Source of the DNA: Pisolithus tinctorius
Taxonomy: Eukaryota > Basidiomycota > Agaricomycetes > Boletales > Pisolithaceae
Assembly (NCBI GenBank): GCA_024663395.1
Contig: JANFAH010000175.1
Location: 1-40,106 of the forward strand
DNA length: 40,106 bases
Direction of reading: 5' to 3'
The notes below the pieces were generated by a model. The model was not told the origin of the DNA and made no database searches. It saw only the letters and a program-made list of their open reading frames with translations. Position numbers and translations under genes: made by a program. Shown here piece by piece: positions 11,083-21,634 of the stretch; the first letter of the stretch is position 1, and the number at the start of each line of letters is the position of its first letter.

Positions 11083-11306
11083 TGTTAGGGGTTATGCCCC
11101 AAAAATAGAGATTACTTAGTATGGGCATGTGATACCTCGGTATCCATGCCTCCTTGTATATAAATATTGTCTTGAAAATTTTAGAAAGGGATCTTTTTGT
11201 CTCTATGTTAAGTCCGGGTCTTTACTGGTCCAAGGCCAGTCTGGAGTCTGGTCAGGGGGTCAGAGGGTAATACAAGGTACTAAGGGATTTGGACTATTGG
11301 ACTTAG
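11083..11306 (+). repeat. 3' LTR of E2, truncated by E3
   Basis: Begins TGTTAGGGGTTATGCCCC directly after a purine tract and holds a TATATAAA box at 11157-11164, as a gypsy LTR should. It stops at 11306, where the LTR of E3 starts. The remaining part may lie after 17325, where CTCTACATCTTACTG leads to ACTTCACA. I cannot prove that without a second copy. Confidence 0.6.
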
Positions 11307-11777
11307 TGCTATTCCCTTGCATGGGCCATAGTCTGGTCAAGAAGCAGAAGACAGAGGAACAGGGAGACCAGGTTAAGACAAGAACTAGATTGATTTCAGA
11401 CTGAGGCTAGAACAGATTATCCCATGGCTTAAATACTAGAAGTATCCTAAGTGTAACGTAGCACCAGAGACCAGTCTGCACTGGTACAATGATGATTGGT
11501 AAACAGATTGGTAAGTATTGTTACAAAGAGCATTATCAAGCAAGACTATGAACAAAGGAATTACCCGGAACTGGGGCAGGACATGTGGCTGGGCCAGGTG
11601 TTACACCGCCTGGTACTAAATGAGGGGACAACTTGACTGGGCACTGCCTTGCAGTGCCTCGTGAGCTAACACATTTCTGGGTCAAAGGGTTAAGGCCAGG
11701 ACTGGGGCAAGGGTTGGACAGGACTGGTTGAGACCAGTGTAGAGCTGGTCTAGGGTGGTCTGGACATGGTCATGACA
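11307..11777 (-). repeat. 3' LTR of E3
   Basis: On the plus strand it reads TGCTATTCCCTTGC...GTCATGACA, a direct repeat of 16854-17325. Many of the mismatches between the copies are CG/TG or CG/CA changes. GTATCCCCCTCTT follows on the plus strand. On the minus strand this is a purine tract before the LTR, so this is the 3' copy. Confidence 0.92.
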
Positions 11778-11790
11778 GTATCCCCCTCTT
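11778..11790 (-). promoter_or_regulatory. Polypurine tract of E3
   Basis: On the minus strand AAGAGGGGGATAC ends exactly at the LTR start TGTCATGAC. It matches the layout in E1 (G-rich tract, three bases, TGTCAT). Confidence 0.7.
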
Positions 11791-11908
11791 GGAGCCAAGC
11801 CCATGAGGCTCCAATGAGGACAATGCTGAGATTGAGAATTTTGTGTCTGACCTTGAAAGCCAGTGAACTTAAGACCAGTCCTCCCCAGGTTTGGTTCTTC
11901 ACTTCAAC

Positions 11909-13323
11909 ATGTCCATTCGCCAGTCCAGAATGCCCTACGATCAAGATCTTCTGCCTGACCTGACCTGGGCAACAAGTGAAGAGCTGCAAGTTGGCAGCGA
12001 TGATGACAATGAGGCCATCTGGGGCAAGCTGGCTGAGTGCAAGAGGTGCAAAGCAAAGGTGCAGGAGGAAGCCCAGCTGGCTGAAGAAGCCTGGTTGGAG
12101 GCTGAGAGGCAGGAGCAGGCCTGGCTCAAAGAAGAGAGGGTGCACACAGAGGCTGAGGTGCAGAGGCTAGAGGCTGTGTGCAAGACTGAGGAGGCCAGAA
12201 AGGAGGCTGAGAGCCAGTGGGCTGATGCCCTGGTGGGTAGTTTGACTGGGGCTGGGTCAAACCATGGAGGTGATGAACCCCTGGTGAGTATTGACCAAGT
12301 GACTGGTAGTTGACTGGCTGACCACCCCCCCAGGTGTCTTCATTGCACTTGGACAAACATGACCTGTCTGCGCAACACCAATGGCAAGAAGAAGTACCTG
12401 GCCTGCAACTGGTGCAATGAACTCAAAGAGCATTGCCAGTGGCTGGTACGAAGGTGAGGCCAGTCAGGGAGCTGGCTTGGGTGCTGACAAGGGTAAGAGG
12501 AAGGCTGATGTAATGTCCCCACACACCAGCGAGAAGAAGAAGAGGTTGTGGCGCCCATCTGCCAAGGTGCTCGAGGGTGCAGGTGATGAGGAGGATGATG
12601 TGGAGGAGGGGGCCTTTGACAAAGAAGACTGGTGCTGAGGCCCGGGCCAGTCCTGTCACCAGTGACCAGATGGAGCACCTGATCAAGGCGGTGGAGCATG
12701 TGGCTGACAATGTGGTTGGCCTAACAGTGCCCAAGGGAGGTCTCGAGGAACTTTTACTGGTTCACCCGGTCCTACAAGACCTACGTTGAAGAACACTTTG
12801 AGTTTTTGGCACTGGACGTGCCTTCAGACTGGTGTAGGAAAGGGATTTATGAGGGAGAGAGGTTTGGTAGGGATATCTGAGGGGAATGAGTAGGCCAAAA
12901 GGGGCTTCTATAGCCTAGGCAAGGATCCTGGGAGTCATCTGAAGGCTTCTGAGGCTGTCTGGGTGCAGGGAAATGACCTGCTCAAACTTGTCTCTCATCT
13001 GTGGTAACTCGTCTATATTTTTAAAAAAAACTAACTACATCCAGTACTAGGTAGTGCTGACTAAGCGACCAAAATGCGAAATTCGAAGTACCACTAGCAG
13101 AAAAAACACCTAGAATCAAACTGAATAAAATGAACAAAATAAAACAATTCCCCTAGCAGGGAAATTACATTCCCTACACTGGGACACCACTGACGAGGAG
13201 GACAGGGACATCAAGGGGCTTGATGATGAGTTGGAGGGGCTGAGGGAGGAAGAGGAGGAAAGCTGGTCCCAGTCTGAGTCAGGTGGTCAGACCAGTGCCA
13301 GTTCTGTTGGTTCCCAAGCCTGA
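11909..13323 (+). pseudogene. Antisense accessory gene, Zn2Cys6-like (E3)
   Basis: Gene on the strand opposite pol, between the chromodomain and the 3' LTR. Exon 1 starts MSIRQSRMPYDQD at the ATG 11909, has EELQVGSDDDNEA, then a long Glu/Gln/Lys coiled-coil (about 12010-12230). A candidate intron 12284-12333 has GTGAGT and a CCCCCCAG acceptor. The next exon holds six cysteines (12335-12442) spaced C-x2-C-x6-C-x12-C-x2-C-x6-C-x-W, which fits the Zn2Cys6 consensus, although the usual basic residues between Cys 2 and 3 are lacking. A basic stretch (KGKRKADV, EKKKRL), an acidic patch, a helix (DQMEHLIKAVEHVADNVVGL) and a final acidic tail (13166-13323) follow. The predicted splice leaves the Cys exon one base out of phase, so the exact structure is uncertain. 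The homologue in E1 lies in the same place. Function unknown. Confidence 0.6.
12840..13165. other. Noncoding part of accessory gene locus
   Basis: About 330 bp with no credible frame and A/T-rich stretches. It may be an intron or a decayed exon of the accessory gene, since the acidic terminal exon begins at about 13166. Confidence 0.3.
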
Positions 13324-13514
13324 GGCCTGAGGTCATGCATGTGTAGAGTACCATTTTTTCTTGTATGTGTATAGTTGCGAATGTCAATGCCCAATTCTAG
13401 TTCTAAGGTGTGAAGGAAAGACAAATAAAAGAAAAGTAAGAGGAATCAAGACATAGTAACTACGAGATAGGAAAAACAGATAAGGGGAAAAGAAAACTTG
13501 AGACCGGTTCTAGG

Positions 13515-16500
13515 TTATTTCTTGAAAGGACCAGGTTTGTCTGGGTACCAGTCATGATACTCTTGAATGAGTTCTGAGGCATGGTGCAGTTCTGTCACTA
13601 ACACCCAGGTGGTTTCTTCGTCAGTTCCCTCGTAACTGGTCCACCAGACCAGGTACTGCAACCAACACCTTCTGCACTGGTCAACCTTTGAATTGAGTAT
13701 CTCTGCTACTTTGAATTCTAAATCACCATCGACATCTACTGGTGGGGGTGGAGGTTGAGACTGGTTGGGTATGGTATTTGGAATGGCTGGTTCAAGCTGG
13801 GATATGTGGAAGACCGGGTGTACAGCATGCATAGAGTCTGGTAGGCATAGGGTGAACAAGTGCAAACTGGCCTGGGCTATTATGGGATAGGGCCCAAGGT
13901 TCTTCTCACTCAGTTTCTTGGAGGGCCAGGTCGACTGGAAATACTTGGCCTTTACATAGACACTGTCACCCACTTTGAAGTCTGGGACTGGCATGTACTT
14001 ACCATCTGCCAGTCCTTGGTAGTGTTGCTGGGTGAGGGCCATTTCTTCATGTAGGTACTGGTGCAGTGAATCTAAGTCGACTGTGTAATCACAAGCCCAG
14101 TTGGATGTGAGATTGCACTCAGGGAAGACCAAGATATTAGGGTGATACCCCAGTTGTAGTGCTGGGTGCATTGTTGTAGGCAAACTCAGCTAGCAGTAGT
14201 AACTTGGCCCAGTTGTCCTGCTGATAGTTGCAGTAGACCTGGAGATACTGTTTGAGGGTCTGGTTGGTGCGCTCTGTCTGACCATCCCCCTCTGGGTGAT
14301 ACCTGGAGGTGAAATGTAGATGCATATCTAGAGCTTTACCTAGAGACCAGAAGAAGTGAGACACGAATGCTGATCCCCAGTCTGAGGTTACATGGGCCGG
14401 TACACTGTGCTTAGAGAACATGTGCATGAGGAAGAGCTTGGCGGGCTCAGGGGCTGTGATGATGTTGTGAGTAGGTATGAAGATGGCTTGCTTTGAGAGC
14501 CAGTTGACCATGATGAGGATGGCAGTAAAGCTGGTTGAGGCCAGGAGTTGCTCTATGAAATCCATCGAGATGGAATTCCATGGTTTCTCTGGCACTGGGA
14601 GTTGTTTGAGTAGGCCATAAGGCCAGTGGTGGGGTACCTTGGCCCAGGCACAGGTAGTACAAGACTGGACATAGTCTTTGACAAATGTCCTTAGGCCAGG
14701 CCAGGTGTACTCTTGCTGGATGAGTTCTAATGTTCTGTTTTGGCCGAAGTGGCTAGACAAGGGATGGTCATGTTTAAACCTCAAGACATGAAGGTGAAGG
14801 TCATTAGAGTCTGGTACATAGATTCTTCCATCTAGATGGAGGAAGCTGGTGTCATCAACTGACCACCAGGAATCTGATGTGTCTGAGAACCAGACTTGGG
14901 CAACCAGGTCTGAGGGTAGGGCTGAGAGAATATCATTATGTAACTTCTCCACATCCATCAGTGCAACAGCACATAGGACCGGGTATTCAAGGTAGGTGGC
15001 ATGCAGGGAGGTGGCTAGCTGTTCCTGTGTGAAGACCAGTCTGAGATTCTGTGGGTTGACCCAGGCATAGTCACTATCCCCCTCTTTGGGGTAGATGTCC
15101 CATCATCTAGTTAGGGCATCAGGCTTAGCACCAAGCTTACCAGGTCTGAACTGGATAACCATATTGAACTGGGACAAAAACTCAGACCAGTGTGCCTGGT
15201 GCTGGGTTAAGACCTTTGAGGTGGAGAAGTACTCCAGGTTCTTGTGATCAGTGACAATGTCAACCAGTACTGCAGATCCTTCCAAGTAATGCTGCCATGT
15301 CTGGAATGCCTCAAAGATCACGAGTAATTCCTTATCATGGGTGTCATAATTTAGCTCTGGGGCTGTCAGGGCATGAGAATAAAATGCAACCAGCCAGATT
15401 TGACCATCACCACCGGTGATGGACAGAATACTGGCTATGGTGTAGTTAGAAGCATCAGTCTTGACAGTAACAGGAGCTTCCAGGGAAAAGTGAGTTAGGA
15501 CCAGGGCAGTGGTGAAGGCCTGCTTGAGTTTGTTGAAAGACCAGTGGCACTCCTCAGAAAAGTTCCAGGGAGCACCTTTGCGTGTCAACCGGGTTAGAGG
15601 TACCACTATGTCTGAGTAGTTAAAAATGAACTGGCAATAGAAATTGGCAAAGCCCAGGAAGGACTGAATGTCCTTTACCTTCTGGGGCTCAGGCCAGTTG
15701 CAGATAGCTTTGACTTTCTCTGAAGACATGGTAAGGCTGGCCAGGGACAAGTGGTAACCCAAATATTCCACAGAGTCCAAGTGGAACTTGCACTTCTCTG
15801 GTTTGGCATACAGGCCATGCAACCAGAGCTGGCAAAGAACCTCCTGGATGTGCTGCTTATGTGATGACTCATCTCTGGAGTAGATTAAAATGTCATCGAG
15901 GTAGATGACAATGCAGACATCTAGCATATCTGCAAAGATTGAATTGACAAACCACTGGAAGGCAGCTGGGGCATTGGTAAGACCAAAAGGCATCACCAAC
16001 CACTCATAAGACCCATAGCATGTTCTGAAGGCAGTTTTCCACTCATCCCCAGGTGCAATCTGGATGAGGTGGTATGCATGCCTTAAGTCGATCTTGGTGT
16101 AGATTTTGGTGTGACTAGGGGAGTCGAGTAGATCAGATATCAGTGGTAGGGGATACCAGTCCTTCTTGGTGAGCTTGTTAAGGCCCTGGAAGTCAACACA
16201 TAACTGGAGCGAACCATCCTGCTTCTTTACGAAGAGGACCAGTGCAGCATAGGGGGAAGAGGTGGGCTGGATGAAACTGGTAGTCAGGTTTTCATTGATG
16301 AACACCCAGAGAGCTTGCAGCTCGACCAGGGATAGTGAGTAGATGGTTCCTATGGGTGGTGTAGTACCCTCTTCCAATTCAATCTTAAGATTGTACTCCT
16401 GGTGTGGGGGAAGTGTAGAGGCCTTGGCTTTGCTAAAGGCATCAGCAAAGTCATGGTAGTCCTTTGGTACACTGGCCAGGTCTGGTGGAGGACCAGTAGA

Positions 16501-16853
16501 GGTAGACTGGGCCAGGACTGGGTCCAATGGGCATAGATGAAGTTGGAATTGGGTGGACCCCTCTAGCTTGCAAGCATGTGCATACGCAGCTGCATTGATC
16601 AGGGCGATAGGGGGGCTTTCAGGGGGTGCGAACTGGTGAGTCGACAGATGGTACAGATGGCACAGGGCCAGGGTTGGGTTGGTCAGGTAGACCAGGTTTG
16701 GGAAGACTGGTTAAGACTGGTGTGGCAGGGGGTGTTGATGGGGTTGGCATTCCTCCTGTAGATGTCTGGAAAGTTAGACTGCTCAATACCCAATCAATCG
16801 ACAGATCGTAGCAGGTGAGCCAGTCATGTCCAAGGACTATCCTGGGGATGCAG
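13515..16853 (-). pseudogene. pol: E3 pol: protease C-term to chromodomain
   Basis: Polyprotein on the minus strand. It begins at the LTR boundary with IPRIVLGHDWLTCYDLSIDWV, the end of a gypsy protease. A frame change follows near 16700, then PESPPIALINAAAYAHACKLEG leads into RT. RT has [13 protein letters not shown] and an intact YLDDILIYS (YLDD at 15903-15892). RNase H has DASNYTIASILS and DHKNLEYFSTSKVL. TGA at 15102-15100 replaces an expected arginine after DALTR. Integrase has the zinc module and D,D35E (SMDFIEQ, TSDWG, GDGQTE). Compared with E1, about 25 bp are missing near 14160, which shifts the frame. The chromodomain (LEFKVAEILNSKV...) ends at TAA 13515. TTG at 16527 is not a start, because the frame is open upstream. 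Confidence 0.9.
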
Positions 16854-17325
16854 TGCTATTCCCTTGCATGGGCTGTAGTCTGGTTGAGAAGCAGAAGACA
16901 GAGGAACAGGGAGACTGGGTTAAGACAAGAACTAGATTGATTTCAGACTGAGGCTAGAACAGATTATCCTATGGCTTAAATACTAGAAGTATCCTAAGTG
17001 TAACATAGCACTGGAGACTGGTCTGTGCCAGTACAACAATGATTGGTAAACAGATTGGTAAGTATTGTTACAAAGAGCATTATCAGGCAAGACTATGAAC
17101 AAAGGAATTACCAGGAACTGGGGCAGGACATGTGGCTGGGCTGGGTGTTACACTGGCCTGGTACTAACTGAGGGGACAACTTGACTGGGCACTGCCTTGC
17201 AGTGCCTCATGAGCTAACATGTTTCTGGGTCGAAGGGTTAAGGCTGGGACTGGGGCAAGGGTTGGACAGGACCAGTCGAGACTGGTGTAGAGCTGGTCTA
17301 GGGTGGTCTGGACACAGTCATGACA
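16854..17325 (-). repeat. 5' LTR of E3
   Basis: A 472-bp direct copy of 11307-11777. In element orientation it starts TGTCATGAC and ends AATAGCA. The base after its inner end is already protease coding sequence, so leader, primer binding site, gag and the protease active site are missing. The outer end at 17325 is followed by CTCTA. Confidence 0.9.
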
Positions 17326-18721
17326 CTCTACATCTTACTGTGCAGATACCATACAGTACACTTCACACATGTGAGCTTGAGACAACCCATCTATAACCTT
17401 ACAGCAGCACAGTAAGTACTATGCAAAACATTTTGGAACTTGAAGCTGATAGTATGCAAAGGGGACAGTCCCCTTCCTTTCAGTGAATACATATCCTTGG
17501 CCAACTCAAGGAAGCCATCACTAAAAGTGGAAAGACTAATGTCCCATTGATCCAGAAAAGCACCTCTCTCACCTACATATTCATTGATCACCCTACTGCT
17601 ATACACCATACAGGTGCAGTGTCACACACCAAAGGTGTTGTGGACATGGTTAGAGCTGACTCTGCATAACTCATTGATGAGTTGCACACCATGCCATGCA
17701 TATGAAGACTAAAGCCCTCATGTGTAGAAGGACTGCTGGATGTGAGTAGTCATCCTTCACACAAGAATGAGTTGTCAGTGCTAAAGAGAAAAGAGGAAGC
17801 AAGTTAAGCATGGATTAAAAGTTTTTGGCACCTGTGTGCAGAATTCTGGTTTTCATTGTATCTCCACCATTTCCAAAGATATTGACTCCATTCTCATACT
17901 CACTTAAAGTGCTCAGCCATGCCATCCTGCCTTCTGATTTTGGAAAGGATCCTTGCACCCTACACATTTCTACAGCACTCCATCCATCAGATGCTCTATT
18001 GCTAAGTCCATCAGATATGGCCACCTCTTCATTGATCATCTTGCTTGTCTCTTTTGCTAGAGACAGTGTCTACATATATCGGCCAGGTGTTCCCACCAGC
18101 TTCTGTCCTGAAGCCCCCTGGTTCATTCCATCATTGTCAGCCCTGTCCTGTCCCATTCAGCTTGGTCAGCATGTTCTCCTTGTCAGTATGACTTCCAGAA
18201 GGATGTTCTTTGGTCACCTCAGGTCTGTCACTCAGTTACAGAGGTCTTATGTGGTCATTTTTCAGTCTCCCCACTTGATGAAACATATGGATCCTTCCTC
18301 CCGGCTCCCTGCACCATCTTTATTCCAGTCTCATCCATCATTCTCCCCACATTGTGACAGCTGCAGTATAATCTGCTGTTCTTCAGCCTTCCTGATCACA
18401 TCCATGACAAGTATGACATGCATCTTGCCTTTTTACTGCAAGACCCAGCAGAAGATGTCCCCCCTTCTCCCTCTCCTCCATCAGAGCCCCATTCATGAAG
18501 CATTTATTGACTTTGCTGAGAGGATGAATGGGTGGGAGATATGATCGCCTATGCTCTCATTACCCCACAGACCCCCAATGCCCTAGCCCTTTGATGCCTG
18601 ACTCATGCCATCTTTTTCTGGAGTTAATACTTCCCAATCTGGAAACACCATCCATCTGTCATCCAATCTGTTGGTCCAGTGATGTGTCCACTGAGATCTG
18701 ACTTGCATCACCACCCCCTAA
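17326..18721 (+). other. Decayed sequence, no gene recognised
   Basis: About 1.4 kb. A plus-strand frame from about 17413 to 17830 stays open apart from TGA and TAA codons. It reads protein-like segments such as LGQLKEAITKSGKTNVPLIQ and HTGAVSHTKGVVDMV, so an old coding remnant is likely, but I cannot assign it. The long frame 17825-18544 is Ser/Pro/Leu-rich without motifs and is probably fortuitous. The first about 45 bases may be the rest of the E2 LTR. Confidence 0.3.
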
Positions 18722-19197
18722 TGTGATATCAGTGTGCTTACTCAGGTTTTGACACTATTTTACTCATTCTGGGATATTTTGACTGTCCTTGACTCATTTA
18801 TTTCCAATACTTACCAATCCTTCTATGCTTGCTTACTTTTCATTTCTTGCTTACTCATTAGGATGACTCACTGCTTACAGTCCTTACTCATTACTTACCA
18901 AGCATTCGTGCCTTGTTTGTCATAGGCTGCACTCCCCCCCACAGTATATAAACCCCCTGTACTTAGCTACAACCCCAATCAAGCAGTCAGAAGTCACTCA
19001 GCAGTCAGTTCAGTGCATAACTCATCATTGACAGTTGAGGCTTACTCAGAAGAGTCTATCTGTCACCAATCATCATCCTTGGTAGTTGAGGCTCCATCAA
19101 GGGTCTATCTACCACCATTCTTTATCTGAAGTATCAACTTTGCTTGGTCAGCAAGTTTTGCTTAGTCATCCTCCCACTCCTACATAACTTGTCAACA
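18722..19197 (+). repeat. Possible solo LTR with TATA box
   Basis: The segment runs from TGTGATATCAG to TTGTCAACA, with many TTACTCA/CTTACT motifs and a clear TATATAAA at 18945-18952 followed by CCCCC. The ends, size and TATA position resemble a Ty1/copia LTR. No target duplication is visible (CCTAA against ACTTG) and no second copy exists in the window, so the boundaries are tentative. Confidence 0.35.
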
Positions 19198-19255
19198 ACT
19201 TGTGCCAGGAGCACCTGCTATTGATGTTCCCTCCACATTAGATCTTTCTGCCCTC

Positions 19256-19849
19256 CAGGTACCATGGAGGCAAACCACCACTTGCTCTCATTTGTCTGTG
19301 GTGTTGGATTTGGTTGGTTTTCACTGCCTTTCCACACTTTGACTCACAGTGGATGATATTGAATCCCTGTTCTACATTTTCATCTGGATCCTCATCCTTT
19401 ATGATGGGCCACTTGGCCATGAGTGTCAAGATATCAGCCATGAAAAGACACTTCTTGGCTTGTGGAGTGAAAAGGTGGCCAAAGATCTCAAAATTGCCAG
19501 ATGTGTCAAGTTCACATTCCTTAATGACCTGTCCAAATCAAGGCTGGATTTGGAGGTCTCACAATATTTTCAAGATCTAATCCCTCTGGCTAATGAGTGG
19601 CATGCATTGCTTGGGTGGTCTCTGTTGAGCAGAACTGAAGTGTGGTTCTCTGACATTATCTCCCTTTTTGATTGTTTCTTGGCCAGCATGCCATATGAGA
19701 AACCACTGGAGATGATGAATGCATTCCAGCAGATCATCACCCAGCACAAAGCACTTATTTCAAGTGTGTGTCTGAGTCAGGAGAATGATATGGATGCTAT
19801 GTGTTTGGCAGTTACAGTATGTCTTCTAAACACCTTTGTGAAGAGGTAA
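19256..19849 (+). pseudogene. FunK1-type kinase, C-terminal fragment
   Basis: C-terminal part of a fungal protein kinase of the FunK1 family, which is expanded in mushrooms. The diagnostic segment is DDIESLFYIFIWILILYDGP (19349-19408), matching the family pattern around HDLES-FYVL-W. FQDLIPLANEWHALLGW follows, as at the end of such kinases. Before it, the reading begins after a CTCCAG acceptor-like site at 19258, and GTACCATGG fits the GT-x-FMA region of these kinases, but the frame shifts before DDIES. The catalytic loop (HRDIS) and DWE-like motif are not present, so only about the last quarter remains. The 166-codon frame after 19349 is otherwise open. It sits beside transposons and is probably a relic. 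Confidence 0.6.
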
Positions 19850-20033
19850 GGAGCATGGATGACCCTCCTATACCCAATAAATGCTTCAAAGGCATGTAGT
19901 CTTGGCATGAATTTTATGTTTAGGCTCTGAACAGCTGCAACATTTCCACTTCTTTGTGCAAAACATATGCAAACCAAGTCTGTGCGGAGTTCAGTGGACT
20001 TTGAAGTTGATACCACTCAGCTGTTTAGCATAG

Positions 20034-20730
20034 GTGACTGCTTATTGTATATTGTCGAGACATACCGCTACTGCTATGGTTGAAGATCAAGATTGCCCTA
20101 TTGACACAGAGGATGAAGAAGAAGATCATTGCTCTGATGTCATCTGGACATTGGTGGTCATTCAGCAGATTCAAAACTTCAGAATGACCAGCATGCTACT
20201 CGCAATGTACTACATCACATTGGCATCCATGCAAGAAGGCACCCCATGTCAACCCTATCATATGTCTGCTCTTTCAGGGCAGGGCTGGTTGGATGAATTA
20301 CTGAACAGACACCCAGAGCGAATCAGAACCAAGCTTGGCCTTCACAAGCACATCTTTCTCCAGGTCATATCCATCCTTTGTGAAGCGGGCTTTCAGGATT
20401 CAAAGAACATCATGCTAGAAGAGCAGCTTGCCATATTCTTGTATGCAATCATGACAGGCTTGTCTTCTTGGCATATTGGTGAGGGATTCCAACATTTGAC
20501 GGATACCATATCACAGTGAGTGCATGGTGCACTGAATGCTTGCTCTGGCTAACAACAGATTTACCCAGATATTTCAAACAAATGCTCCATGCCTTCTCAG
20601 AGGGCCCAATATATACCACATATGTTCACCTACCCAGAGTCAATTCACTGATCCCCAGTCATATCGCCAGCAATCCAAAAATTTTTCCTTACTTCAAGGA
20701 TGCCATAGGAGCCCTTGATGGCACACATAT
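20034..20730 (+). pseudogene. Harbinger transposase, N-terminal part
   Basis: DDE transposase of the PIF/Harbinger type (DDE_Tnp_4). The first frame (20034-20518) has an acidic leader, then GWLDELLNRHPERIRTKLGL and LEEQLAIFLYAIMTGLSSWHIGEGFQ, the helix-turn-helix region typical of these enzymes, ending DTIS. A GTGAGT...GCTAACAACAG segment (20516-20558) looks like a 43-nt intron, but the phases do not match, so an indel is likely. The second frame has YFKQMLHAF and YFKDAIGALDGTHI with the first catalytic Asp at 20717-20719. The sequence breaks at about 20730. The second and third catalytic residues are missing from both fragments in the window. Confidence 0.78.
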
Positions 20731-21089
20731 CGCGGAGGGGGAAGAAAAGAAAAAACATTACTGCAGTAGTGGAAAGCCCAAATTTTTCGTGCTCAGCCCA
20801 GAGCACCAAGGAATTTTGCTACTTCTGCAGCTCATTGGTGGACTATCCAAGCCTTTTATATCGCCAAATGACTTTAGGGCAGGCTTATTGCTTATCTATG
20901 ATTGTGTCATAGGTGATGTCACCACTCTAACTAAGTTAGGCTTAGACTATCACGCGCGAGAAGGCAGTTGGTGATCATCCAATAGGATTAACAGCTCACA
21001 CATTGCTGACTGATCACCGTCCCTGTGACTCCCACGAGTTGTCAAAATAAGGTTTGATATATTACAGTTAGTGAAACCGGATCATTCCT
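20731..21089 (-). other. E5 3' noncoding end
   Basis: Sequence downstream of the last E5 stop on the minus strand. I find no protein similarity in six frames beyond short fortuitous frames. It ends towards the Harbinger junction with a pyrimidine-rich stretch in element orientation. No telomere-like TTAGGG array is present. Confidence 0.4.
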
Positions 21090-21627
21090 TCAGGGTTCTG
21101 CTGCGGTTATCCAGGAATATCTCCATTCCTTGAGGACATCACGTGTTTCCTGATTGGCAACTATGAACCCTAGATCTATAATCGAGCCATCAAATGCCGA
21201 CATAGAGTTCAAGCCGCGTTCTTCCAGGATTAGCTCCGCCTCGTGCATAGCACATGTATGATTTTCGATTTGATTTATGTGAATTTGATCATGTTCCAGA
21301 AGCATAGCCTGGGCTGACACCCTAGGGTTGTAGCATCTGGTGATCAGATTCAATCGTTCTTTATTCCATGTCATTACGAGATCGCCTAGATTACATGTAC
21401 ATTTTCTAGAGACAACCCATTTAGCGTTATCGAATAGTGCCACACCTAGATCAAAAAGCCAGGCGTCTTTTTCCTCGAAGCCGTCCGCATCTAGAAAGAA
21501 GGCGCGTCAGTGGATCAAGACCCGGTCAGGGGCCGAAAAAACACAATCCGCCGATGGAGGCCGTTCAAACAGAATTGGCAGGCGAGTCGGGAGTTGCAGC
21601 GGTGCGTCACGTGCAGCTAAATCACCG
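21090..21627 (-). pseudogene. E5 C-terminal domain after the RT
   Basis: Continuation of the Penelope-like protein beyond the E6 insertion. When E6 and one CATACCC copy are left out, the codons ...GCC TGG GTA TG join C GGT GAT TTA, and the frame stays open for about 180 codons to the stop at 21090, with one TGA (in ATC-CAC-TGA-CGC). Segments include LQLPTRLPILFERPP, DAWLFDLGVALFDNAKWVV and ILEERGLNSMSAFDGSIIDLGF. I recognise no nuclease motif. It could be an accessory C-terminal domain. Confidence 0.6.
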
Positions 21628-21634
21628 CATACCC

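Larger units (their letters stand above)
4947..11306 (+). mobile_element. E2: older Ty3/gypsy element, internally deleted
   Basis: Host element for E1 and for one solo LTR. Order: gag-protease linker remnants, retropepsin, RT, RNase H, integrase zinc module, an unrecognised frame, a purine-rich tract (11072-11082) and the start of a 3' LTR at 11083. It is broken by many TGA stops, several frameshifts, a tandem duplication and loss of the integrase core. Its left half is expected upstream of E1, outside the window. Its right end is cut by E3 at 11306. Confidence 0.82.
11307..17325 (-). mobile_element. E3: Ty3/gypsy chromovirus lacking gag
   Basis: Element on the minus strand bounded by two direct 471/472-bp LTRs. 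Reading leftwards: 5' LTR, C-terminal protease, RT, RNase H, integrase, chromodomain, an antisense accessory gene, a polypurine tract and the 3' LTR. It has the same plan as E1, and protein similarity to E1 is high over the whole pol. No matching 5-bp target duplication is visible (CTTAG on the left, CTCTA on the right). The primer binding site and gag are missing. Confidence 0.9.

Noticed and set aside
17825..18544. A 239-codon frame as a host gene.
   Set aside because: Ser/Pro/Leu-rich composition, no motif, no similarity recognised, and surrounding sequence is decayed. Probably fortuitous.
20731..21089. Telomere-like repeats at the 3' end of the Penelope-like element, as known for some Coprina/Athena elements.
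   Set aside because: I see no TTAGGG or related tandem repeat in the stretch.
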